Assembly: GCA_015058265.1 (NCBI GenBank)
Contig: SVCR01000003.1
Span: 1-20,367, forward strand
Origin: Clostridiales bacterium
GTDB taxonomy: Bacteria > Bacillota_A > Clostridia > Peptostreptococcales > Anaerovoracaceae
Reading direction: 5' to 3'
DNA: 20,367 nt
Shown one piece after another: positions 1 to 5,566 of this stretch (position 1 is its first letter; each line of letters opens with the position of its first letter). Both the position numbers and the translations under genes were made by a program. The notes beneath the pieces are model-generated. The model made no database searches and was not told the origin of the DNA. It was given only the letters and a program-made list of their open reading frames with translations.

Positions 1-743
1 GACGGCGCCAAAGTCTCATTGAACGTGCTCTTCTGCTGTACGGTCGTCATCGGTATATCGGAGACACCGAACATCCCCTTGATGAAATCGTCATGGCTGT
101 CTGCCGGTGTCTTCGTGTAGTACAAAGCGCTGTAGATATTTGTTTCCCTGTCGTCGAACGACGGGAACATGAATCCGAGAAGCGGTGCCGCAAGCATGCT
201 TCCCGTAGAATCGGAACGGAATTCCTGCAGCCCTTGCTGATAATTCAGGATAGACTTGGAATCATTGACTTGACAGATGCTGCAAATGAAATAGTCGAAC
301 TGCGACTCGGATTCCTCGGACCATTCATCACCTGCCGAAGCTTTGGACGGGACATCGTATGTCTCCGCCGCGAGCAGGATCACATAGCTGATGCTGTCAA
401 GGTCGAGGTTCTGTATGATGCGGTCATACAGGAGATCTCTCATGGATTCGTCTTCCGCCCTGCTGTCCTTGATAGCCATAAGCAGCTTGTGCTCATCGCT
501 GACTCCGACGTCAGATGTCTCAAAGTCTATGCTGAGGAGATTCTTCTCAACAGTCCCGGAGATCGCTTTCTTGAGAAGGCCGGCATACATCTCCTTCTCC
601 TCCTGATCCATATCCAGAATCGGGATCCTCATCTTAGCAACGATCTCACCCGCCGCGTTCACATAGCAGCCATAGATATCCTTGAAATTATCAAGCGTCG
701 GATCGATCCTTCTTCTGATCTCCCTGATCTCACTTTGTGTCAT
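1..743 (-). CDS. DUF4317 family protein, N-terminal part (cut by window edge)
   Basis: An open frame runs leftward from ATG at 743 to the window edge, giving about 247 codons and no stop. An AAGGGG ribosome binding site lies about 10 nt upstream. The protein starts MTQSEIREIRRRIDP, then has YGCYVNAAGEIVAKMR, LLKKAISGTVEKNLLSIDF, a YDRIIQNLDLDSISYVILLA stretch, YDVPSKASAG and a FDYFICSICQVN segment, followed by FMFPSFDDRETNIYSALYYT. This order of motifs matches my memory of DUF4317, an uncharacterised family common in Clostridia. No signal peptide or membrane segment is visible, so it is probably cytoplasmic. The function is unknown. It is downstream of the pilin gene but separated from it by hairpins and about 258 nt, so it is probably a separate unit. 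Confidence 0.85.
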   Translation of the reverse strand, partial: MTQSEIREIRRRIDPTLDNFKDIYGCYVNAAGEIVAKMRIPILDMDQEEKEMYAGLLKKAISGTVEKNLLSIDFETSDVGVSDEHKLLMAIKDSRAEDESMRDLLYDRIIQNLDLDSISYVILLAAETYDVPSKASAGDEWSEESESQFDYFICSICQVNDSKSILNYQQGLQEFRSDSTGSMLAAPLLGFMFPSFDDRETNIYSALYYTKTPADSHDDFIKGMFGVSDIPMTTVQQKSTFNETLAP

Positions 744-846
744 GTTGTAAATACCCCTTGCTAGTTATACGTAACTTATGTGTTCGTATTTGTGTTTATG
801 CTTGTGTTAACGCTAGTGCTCTGGCTCCTGCCCTTGAAAGCAGCAA

Positions 847-869
847 GACATGGTCTGAAGCACCATGTC
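847..869. repeat. Perfect 8-bp stem hairpin between DUF4317 gene and pilin gene
   Basis: GACATGGT, a 7-nt loop, then ACCATGTC. It lacks a flanking T-tract on either strand, so it is called a hairpin and not a terminator. It sits between the end of the pilin gene and the start of the DUF4317 gene. Confidence 0.5.
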
Positions 870-872
870 CAG

Positions 873-937
873 TCGCAATACCATTGAAGAGCCGTACCCT
901 TACGGATTATCGCAATACCATCGAAGAGCCGTGCCCT
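873..937. repeat. Two imperfect 28-bp direct repeats
   Basis: Positions 873-900 and 910-937 match at about 26 of 28 bases (shared core CGCAATACCAT then GAAGAGCCGT). The second copy provides the left arm of the terminator hairpin at 925-952. The first copy can form a smaller hairpin, CCGTA-CCCT-TACGG, at 892-905. This looks like duplication and partial decay of a terminator unit. Confidence 0.6.
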
Positions 938-952
938 CTCGGACACGGCTCT
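925..952 (-). terminator. Probable terminator of the pilin gene
   Basis: AGAGCCGTG and CACGGCTCT form a 9-bp stem with a 10-nt loop, 50 nt past the pilin stop codon. The T-tract on the minus strand is poor, so termination is inferred from stem strength and position. It could act on either strand. Confidence 0.5.
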
Positions 953-1001
953 TAGTGAATATTCGATTTATTCGGTTATCTTCTAATCACCTGCTGTGTG
1001 A

Positions 1002-2501
1002 TTACTTCTCCAGTCTTCTGCGGGAGATCAGCATGATTCCGCCACCGATTACGAGGAGTGAACCAAGGATGTAGAAGATTGTGGTACCGATACCACCAGT
1101 GCTAGGAAGCTCAGTTCCTGTGTTATTCTCAACATCAATCTGTGTTCCATTTCCTGCATCAACAGCTACAGAAACTGGTTCCTCAAGCAGGTTATATCCC
1201 TTAGGTGCCTGAATCTCAACAAGCTTATAGTCATCATCAGAGTCAACACCCCAGATTACTATATCTTTAGATGCTACTGTTACGAAATCACTTACTATTG
1301 AATTTGCTGCTACTGTTGCGATTTCTCCATTGTTAGCATGGGAAGCAGCTGTACCAGTCTCAGTGTCATCAACAACACGATAGTTGATTTCATCGAGTTT
1401 AACCAGATTTACAACAGCATCACCCTTCTTGAGCTGGAATACTGCGTCAGCAAGATTATCTTCGCTATCTTTTGCGTGCTTAAATACGCTGAACTTATGT
1501 GTTGTAGTAGTCGTTGTTTTTTCAGTGCTGCTTGTGCCATCACCGAAACTCACCTTAGTCTTGTTGTTCTGATCAACAATTGCGACACCATTGGCATCCT
1601 TTACTACTGCTGCGGAATTGATTTCTGCATCGTATGTGATGTAGAGAGTCTGCGATTCGTTTGCGGTTGCTGCAAATGCATCCGGAATTTCAATTGTAAA
1701 GGTATCGCCTGAATCTGCAGCTGAACCAGTTTTTACAGTCGCTGCTGTGTATTCCTGAGTGCATGCTTCATCCGTATAGAGCTTAATGCTATTTGTGTTT
1801 AGTGTAAGACCTGAATCCATCTTATCGTGGATTACAACTTTGATAGAACGAGCAGCAATTGTTGCAGTTGACTTAAATTTTACTGTGTCGCCAACCTGAG
1901 CGTCATTTTTCTCTCCCCAAGTGCCAGTACTATCTTCCTGAACTTCCTTATCAACAGTGTCCTCTTCGTTCTTCTCGTTAATTGTTACTGCTGAATCAGA
2001 TGGAGTTGATTCAACCATTGCACGAGTACCAAGCGTTGAAGTAACAACGTAGTAACCAGCGCCACTTAATTCAATCTTTCCTGAGGTCTCACCGTCTCCG
2101 ATAGTCACGGAACCAGCTGCTGGAATGTTATGCTGAGTAGCAAATTTAGCGGCAGCATCTGCAAATTTTGAGAAATCGCTTGTTCCACTCCATGTTGCCT
2201 GATCTGTCTGATCCGTAGTGATATATCCCTGGTTATCTACGTCAAATATTGCTTTAAATTCAGCAGTATCTGCAAAAGCAGCCCAAGCAGAATTAACTGT
2301 ATAACGGAATGCGGTTGGGTTCGATGGGTCATTAACACTTAAGTCAAACATCTTATAAGCTGTATAAGTTTCACCAGCCTTTGCGTTGTTGACCGTAATT
2401 GAGTAATCAGGACTATCTGTCGCGAATGCTGACAGTGTGCCCATTGCCAGTACCATGACGATTGCCAGTACCAGCGTCAGTACCTTTCTTAAGTTCTTCA
2501 T
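1002..2501 (-). CDS. LPSTG-anchored fimbrial subunit (isopeptide-forming pilin, D2/SpaA type)
   Basis: A 499-residue secreted pilin-like protein. The frame is open further upstream, but the start at 2501 is chosen because GGAAGG lies 5-6 nt before it and the protein then begins with a classical signal peptide (MKNLRK, hydrophobic core, likely cleavage after AFA near residue 27). The N-terminal ITVNNAKAGETYTAYKMF segment is typical of fimbrial isopeptide-formation proteins. A D2-like domain follows (VKFKSTATIAARSIKVVIHD), then a SpaA/Cna_B-like domain with the E-box YKLVEIQAPKGY (Glu near residue 429). The end is a full cell-wall sorting signal: LPSTG at about 465-469, a hydrophobic helix and SRRRLEK. 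A sortase would be expected to polymerise or anchor it, but no sortase gene is in the window. The upstream signal peptidase I may process it. Whether it is the main shaft or an accessory subunit cannot be told from sequence. Confidence 0.9.
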   Translation of the reverse strand: MKNLRKVLTLVLAIVMVLAMGTLSAFATDSPDYSITVNNAKAGETYTAYKMFDLSVNDPSNPTAFRYTVNSAWAAFADTAEFKAIFDVDNQGYITTDQTDQATWSGTSDFSKFADAAAKFATQHNIPAAGSVTIGDGETSGKIELSGAGYYVVTSTLGTRAMVESTPSDSAVTINEKNEEDTVDKEVQEDSTGTWGEKNDAQVGDTVKFKSTATIAARSIKVVIHDKMDSGLTLNTNSIKLYTDEACTQEYTAATVKTGSAADSGDTFTIEIPDAFAATANESQTLYITYDAEINSAAVVKDANGVAIVDQNNKTKVSFGDGTSSTEKTTTTTTHKFSVFKHAKDSEDNLADAVFQLKKGDAVVNLVKLDEINYRVVDDTETGTAASHANNGEIATVAANSIVSDFVTVASKDIVIWGVDSDDDYKLVEIQAPKGYNLLEEPVSVAVDAGNGTQIDVENNTGTELPSTGGIGTTIFYILGSLLVIGGGIMLISRRRLEK

Positions 2502-2737
2502 GATATCCTTCCTTTCTTGCCCTTTTGAGGCTGTTCTACTATGACCGTGGCGGTCTTTGTTAAGATTGCTTTCTGACCTTGCGGTCATAGTTGGTTTGCC
2601 CGTTAAGGGCTTCCCTACACGCCGGATCTTATGATCGGCGGCTGCCTGTAACCCCGGCAGTGCAGGTATTACATCCGTTTCTTTGAGTTGTCATCTGTAT
2701 TTGTGACTCTTTCGAATCGGTGATGTAACTTTGTTGT
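2502..2737 (-). promoter_or_regulatory. Long structured 5' leader of the pilin gene
   Basis: If transcription starts from the extended -10 at 2744-2752, the pilin mRNA has a leader of about 235 nt. It holds several stems: CTATGACCG/CGGTCATAG (2539-2547 with 2582-2590), GCCC/GGGC (2598-2610), CGCCGGATC/GATCGGCG with one bulge (2620-2640) and CTGCC/GGCAG (2642-2660). The density of stable stems suggests a regulatory RNA leader. I do not recognise the class. The pilin frame stays open for 29 codons into it, which I consider non-coding because the signal peptide starts at 2501. Confidence 0.45.
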
Positions 2738-2742
2738 GTCTA

Positions 2743-2870
2743 CATGATAGCAGAAAAACCGTCATTCACACCGTCACAGTTTGTGACGTTTTGCTATTAT
2801 TTTGACTTTTTTTCTGACTTTTAATGACGCTTTTGCTATCATGTCCATCGATCAGTGTGACGCTTTTGTT
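2743..2870. repeat. Repeated TGACG-TTTTG sites around the pilin promoter
   Basis: TGACGTTTTGCTAT (2784-2797), TGACGCTTTTGCTAT (2825-2839) and TGACGCTTTTGTT (2858-2870) are on the plus strand. A fourth related copy on the minus strand (2743-2766) overlaps the proposed pilin -10. The last base run, GCTATCATG, is shared by the copy at 2825 and the inverted copy, so the pair also forms a long inverted repeat. A perfect GTCACA/TGTGAC palindrome at 2773-2787 sits between them. These are candidate regulator-binding sites. Confidence 0.45.
2744..2752 (-). promoter_or_regulatory. Extended -10 promoter candidate for the pilin gene
   Basis: On the minus strand this reads TGC-TATCAT, an extended -10 element. 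No good -35 hexamer is seen at 17 bp, which is tolerable for an extended -10. It lies 243 nt upstream of the pilin start codon. Confidence 0.4.
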
Positions 2871-2894
2871 CATAACAGCGTCCGGATCACACTG
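2853..2894 (-). terminator. Hairpin just after signal peptidase stop codon, possible terminator
   Basis: TCAGTGTGA and TCACACTGA form a 9-bp stem that can be extended by CGC/GCG across a small bulge. It starts a few nt past the signal peptidase stop. No T-tract follows on the minus strand, so termination is uncertain, and the right arm also contributes to the TGACG-site cluster. Confidence 0.3.
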
Positions 2895-2898
2895 ACCG

Positions 2899-3498
2899 TC
2901 AGTGAATTGGCCCTATCTTAGTAAGCGGCCATATTCGGAAGACGATCTTCCCTACTATCTGTTCGGATGTGACGCATCCGACCGAAGTATGTCGTGAGTC
3001 TATCGATACCGATCTGTTGTCTCCGAGTACGAAGACTCGTTCGTCAGGTACCTGATACGGGAATGATACGTCAGGCTCTCCGAAAGCTTTCTCCGTGAGA
3101 TACGGCTCATCGATCAGCTGCTGGTTGACATATACGTTACCGTCGAGGTCTATGTCGACCCAATCGCCGGAATTAGCTATAACTCGCTTGACCAGGATGT
3201 TGTTGTTATAATAGAAAGCTATTACATCTCCGGTCTTGAATTTAGCTCCTTTCAGCGAAACGACCAGTTCGCCGCTGACCAGTGTTGAGTTCATGGATTG
3301 TCCGTATATCCTGAGGACCGGCAGGAACAGCATCGCTACAAGTATCGCGATAGCTGCTACAACGATCAGCACGTTAGTCGTACTGATGATGGATGCCTTG
3401 AGTCTGTCAAGATATGAGACCTTCTCGTAGGCTGTCCGTATATCAGCGGTAGAAGGAAGAGCTGTATCTATGTTGTTCTTCAGCTCTTTATTCTCCAT
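2899..3498 (-). CDS. lepB: Signal peptidase I (type I, S26 family)
   Basis: A 199-residue membrane-bound serine peptidase that removes signal peptides from exported proteins. One N-terminal membrane segment lies at about residues 42-60. It is followed by the catalytic Ser in GQSMNSTL (Ser68), the catalytic Lys in ILVKRVIA (Lys104), and the conserved FVLGDNRSVSIDSRH box (residues 156-170). The Ser/Lys pair marks the ordinary prokaryotic type and not the SipW/ER type, which has His in place of Lys. The start at 3498 overlaps the upstream coiled-coil gene by 11 nt, so the two are probably translationally coupled. The pilin gene lies downstream on the same strand, with its own likely promoter. 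A role in exporting the pilin is an inference from this position; it may instead be a housekeeping enzyme. Bacillus homologues are called sip genes. Confidence 0.92.
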   Translation of the reverse strand: MENKELKNNIDTALPSTADIRTAYEKVSYLDRLKASIISTTNVLIVVAAIAILVAMLFLPVLRIYGQSMNSTLVSGELVVSLKGAKFKTGDVIAFYYNNNILVKRVIANSGDWVDIDLDGNVYVNQQLIDEPYLTEKAFGEPDVSFPYQVPDERVFVLGDNRSVSIDSRHTSVGCVTSEQIVGKIVFRIWPLTKIGPIH

Positions 3499-4000
3499 TT
3501 ATCCGTCTCCTGATGTTGTCGAGATAGATCTTTACGGCTTTGTCAGCCTCCTCGAAGATGTTCGTCAGTTCCAAAGCTGCTTCGGCCATCGTTCCCATCT
3601 GTCTCTGTTTGATGGTACGGTCATCAAGCTGCTTCTGCAAAGTTGCGACCTGATCGCGGAGCTTGTCTATCTCTTCCCCCTGTCTCAGCATGATCTCGAG
3701 AAGTTCTTTCTTCTTGAGCTTGCTGAGATCAACAGGCTCTGAATCCTTGGTCAGTTTGACCTCTTTGCCCTTCTTGCGCTTTGCCCTCTTGCCGCCGGAC
3801 TTCTTCTCGCCAGCTGCAGACTGGGTCTCAGCACCGGTGTTCTGTTCAACAGGCTTCTCAGACGAAGCTTCGAACTGTTCTTCTGCTTTCCCTGTTTCCG
3901 GAGAAGCAGCCATACCATCAGGCGTGTTATCCTTATCCGTTTCTGAAGCGTATCTGTCTGATCTCATAACGTCATCCTGTCCCTTAAAAAGCATGCTCAT
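3488..4000 (-). CDS. Coiled-coil protein paired with signal peptidase I
   Basis: A 170-residue soluble protein with no signal peptide. Residues 1-70 are low-complexity, rich in Glu, Ser and Ala. A very basic stretch follows (KKSGGKRAKRKKGKE). The C-terminal half holds a heptad-like coiled coil, LSKLKKKELLEIMLRQGEEI continuing to about residue 130, and ends with AEAALELTNIFEEADKAVKI and YLDNIRRR. The pattern of a KKKELLEIM motif, a coiled coil and an AEAAL-E-A-YLDNI tail is one I recall from Clostridia next to signal peptidase genes, often loosely annotated as a DNA repair protein; I see no support for that role. ATG at 4000 has AGGA only 3 nt upstream. An internal ATG at codon 12 (MRSDRY), with AAGGGACAGG before it, is an alternative start. 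The function is unknown; a structural or export-related role is a guess from context. Confidence 0.8.
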   Translation of the reverse strand: MSMLFKGQDDVMRSDRYASETDKDNTPDGMAASPETGKAEEQFEASSEKPVEQNTGAETQSAAGEKKSGGKRAKRKKGKEVKLTKDSEPVDLSKLKKKELLEIMLRQGEEIDKLRDQVATLQKQLDDRTIKQRQMGTMAEAALELTNIFEEADKAVKIYLDNIRRRINGE

Positions 4001-4079
4001 CTGTCCTGCAAGAAATTGCTAAAAACTTTGAAACTCTAAGACTTCGAGCGTACTTATCCTTTTAAAATAATACAATTAA

Positions 4080-4115
4080 AAAGTACCACGGAACCCTATA
4101 GAAGTCAAATGACTT
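4080..4115 (-). promoter_or_regulatory. Promoter with overlapping palindromic operator for coiled-coil/lepB genes
   Basis: On the minus strand TTGACT (4103-4108), a 17-bp spacer and TACTTT (4080-4085) form a promoter about 80 nt before the coiled-coil gene. A second overlapping reading, TTGACC then 17 bp then TATAGG, is also possible. The -35 region sits in the dyad AAGTCA-AA-TGACTT (4102-4115), a plausible operator. Confidence 0.45.
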
Positions 4116-4198
4116 GTGGTCAAAAAAGTGTCATTTAAGAACTGTTTAGATTTTCTTAAGGAATATATAGGTAACAAATTGGCGAGTTTATTGAAATA

Positions 4199-4228
4199 TT
4201 GGCGTATACAGACGAAAAATGCTATAAT
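4199..4228 (+). promoter_or_regulatory. Promoter of the cysteine synthase gene
   Basis: TTGGCG (4199-4204), an 18-bp spacer and a consensus TATAAT (4223-4228) preceded by TG at -14/-15. This is the strongest promoter match in the window. It predicts a leader of about 90 nt before the gene at 4325, divergent from the coiled-coil/lepB promoter. Confidence 0.75.
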
Positions 4229-4282
4229 CCTCTCTGTATTATAAGAAAAACTATCAATTATCAACTCAGAAAGGGTATTGTT

Positions 4283-4302
4283 AGGCTGCAGCGCGGCAGC
4301 CT
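4283..4302 (+). promoter_or_regulatory. GC-rich hairpin in the cysteine synthase leader
   Basis: AGGCTGC, a 6-nt loop and GCAGCCT make a perfect 7-bp stem ending 8 nt before the AAGGAA ribosome binding site (4311-4316). There is no T-tract, so it is not a terminator. It could affect translation initiation or mRNA stability. Confidence 0.35.
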
Positions 4303-4324
4303 CATTATTAAGGAAAAGCAACAC

Positions 4325-5260
4325 ATGGTTTATAATAACATTCTCGAGGCTCTGGGTCACACTCCGATGATCCGCCTCAATCACATAGTCAAAGAAGGAT
4401 ATGCCGACATCTACGTCAAGTTTGAAGGTCTCAATGTTGGAGGTTCGATCAAAACCCGTACCGCATACAACATGATCTACGAAGCAGAGCGCGCCGGCCA
4501 GATCAACAAAGACACTATCATAGTCGAGCCTACCAGCGGCAATCAGGGCATTGGGCTCGCTCTTGTCGGAGCTGTCAGAGGCTACCGTACGATCATCATC
4601 ATGCCGGACTCTGTAAGTGAAGAACGACGCAAGCTCGTCCGCCACTATGGCGCTGAAGTCCGTCTGATCCACGACGCAGGCGATATAGGAAAATGCATCG
4701 AGGAATGTCTCGAAACAGCGCTTCGCATGCAAAGAGAAGATCCTAATGTCTTCGTTCCTCAGCAGTTCTCCAATGTCAACAATCTTCTGGCTCAGAAGAA
4801 ATTCACCGCTCAGGAGATCCTGGAACAGGTAGACGGTCCTATCCACGGCTTCTGCTCGGGCATAGGCACGGGCGGCACCCTTACCGGCATCGGCGAGGTG
4901 CTGAAAGAACACAATCCGGATATCGAGATATGGGCTGTCGAGCCTGAAGACGCAGCTATTCTTGCGGGCGGCAGCATCGGCACTCACCTGCAGATGGGCA
5001 TCGGTGACGGGATAATCCCTGAGATCCTGAACACTGAGATCTACGACAACACCTGCATCGTCCCTGATGAGAATGCTCTCGAGATGGCAAAGCGCCTGGC
5101 ACGCGAGGAAGGCATCCTCTGTGGTATCTCCTCCGGCACCAATGTAGTCGCCGCCCTGATGCTCGCCGAGAAGCTGGGCCAGGGCAAAACAGTAGTCACC
5201 GTTCTCCCGGATACCGCCGAGAGATACTTCTCGACCAGACTGTTCGAAGACGATAACTAA
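4325..5260 (+). CDS. cysK: Cysteine synthase-like PLP enzyme (O-acetylserine sulfhydrylase family)
   Basis: A 311-residue fold-type II PLP enzyme, expected to make cysteine from O-acetylserine and sulfide in the cytoplasm. The start at 4325 is chosen over the longer upstream frame because AAGGAA precedes it at a suitable distance and MVYNNILEALGHTPMIRLNH matches the family N-terminus. The PLP lysine is Lys43 in GGSIKTRTAYNMI. The phosphate/substrate loop is TSGNQGIGLA (70-79), the glycine loop is GTGGTLTG (181-188) and GISSGTN is at 267-273. It departs from classical CysK in having SIKTR where SVKDR is usual, and Gln in TSGNQG where Thr is usual. These features recur in a Clostridia subgroup that I recall as also annotated cysteine synthase. 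A related beta-replacement enzyme cannot be excluded. It is the only convincing plus-strand gene here and is transcribed alone. Confidence 0.85.
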   Translation: MVYNNILEALGHTPMIRLNHIVKEGYADIYVKFEGLNVGGSIKTRTAYNMIYEAERAGQINKDTIIVEPTSGNQGIGLALVGAVRGYRTIIIMPDSVSEERRKLVRHYGAEVRLIHDAGDIGKCIEECLETALRMQREDPNVFVPQQFSNVNNLLAQKKFTAQEILEQVDGPIHGFCSGIGTGGTLTGIGEVLKEHNPDIEIWAVEPEDAAILAGGSIGTHLQMGIGDGIIPEILNTEIYDNTCIVPDENALEMAKRLAREEGILCGISSGTNVVAALMLAEKLGQGKTVVTVLPDTAERYFSTRLFEDDN

Positions 5261-5266
5261 ATAATC

Positions 5267-5434
5267 GGGACCGGCATTGCTGCCGGTCTCATTTCTATTC
5301 CGTACTCGAATGGGATCGGCACTGTTGCCGATCCCAGTTTTATTCCTTACTCGAACGGGATCGGCATTTGCTGCCGGTCTCATTTCTATTCCATACTCGA
5401 ACGGGACCGGCATTTGCTGCCGATCCCGTTTTTA
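5267..5434 (+). terminator. Four tandem 45-bp terminator-like hairpin units
   Basis: Hairpins at 5267-5290, 5312-5335, 5357-5381 and 5402-5428 are spaced 45-46 bp apart. Each has arms GGGA(C/T)CGGCA and TGCCG(G/A)TC(T/C)C, joined by a near-constant ACTCGAA spacer. Hairpin 2 is followed by GTTTTATT and hairpin 4 by GTTTTTACTG, so these two resemble intrinsic terminators; hairpins 1 and 3 have CATTTCTATT. Arms vary at one position (ACC/GGT or ATC/GAT). The array ends the cysteine synthase transcript and may also block the opposing transcript of the surface-protein gene that stops at 5567. Confidence 0.75.
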
Positions 5435-5464
5435 CTGATCAATACTAATTCAATAATGATTTGA

Positions 5465-5530
5465 CTATTCGCTCAAGGTACAAGGATTTACTTCAGTCCC
5501 GTCCTTGACGATCCGGTCAATACAGACCAT
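5465..5530 (-). other. Tiny ORF, possible gene remnant
   Basis: A 21-codon frame (MVCIDRIVKDG, then TEVNPCTLSE and stop). The pattern of hydrophobic start, DG, then VNP/LSE recalls the first part of small Clostridia proteins of about 50 residues. No clear ribosome binding site precedes it. It may be a decayed remnant or chance. The rest of 5435-5566 shows only short AT-rich repeats of GATCTTGATAT type. Confidence 0.15.
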
Positions 5531-5566
5531 TTTATCAAAAGCTATATCTGATCTTGATATCCAAAG

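Noticed and set aside
93..764. Plus-strand open frame of 223 codons
   Set aside because: It is antisense to the DUF4317 gene, whose minus-strand product matches a family; the plus product has no recognisable feature.
2502..2588. Upstream start of the pilin at 2588
   Set aside because: It would add 29 charged residues before a classical signal peptide and lies within a stable stem; the start at 2501 has a strong ribosome binding site.
2502..2737. c-di-GMP-I (GEMM) riboswitch in the pilin leader
   Set aside because: GGGCAAACC, GGGGTTAC and ATTCGAAAGAGT occur, which resemble parts of GEMM-I, but they are in the wrong order and the GACGCAAAGCC core is missing.
2899..3498. SipW-type peptidase dedicated to the TasA-like proteins
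   Set aside because: The catalytic base is Lys (ILVKRVIA), as in ordinary bacterial signal peptidase I, and the gene is about 9 kb away from the TasA-like genes.
4076..5413. Minus-strand open frame of 445 codons
   Set aside because: It is antisense to cysteine synthase and its first residues are just translated tandem hairpins (repeats of RVRN). No ribosome binding site or domain.
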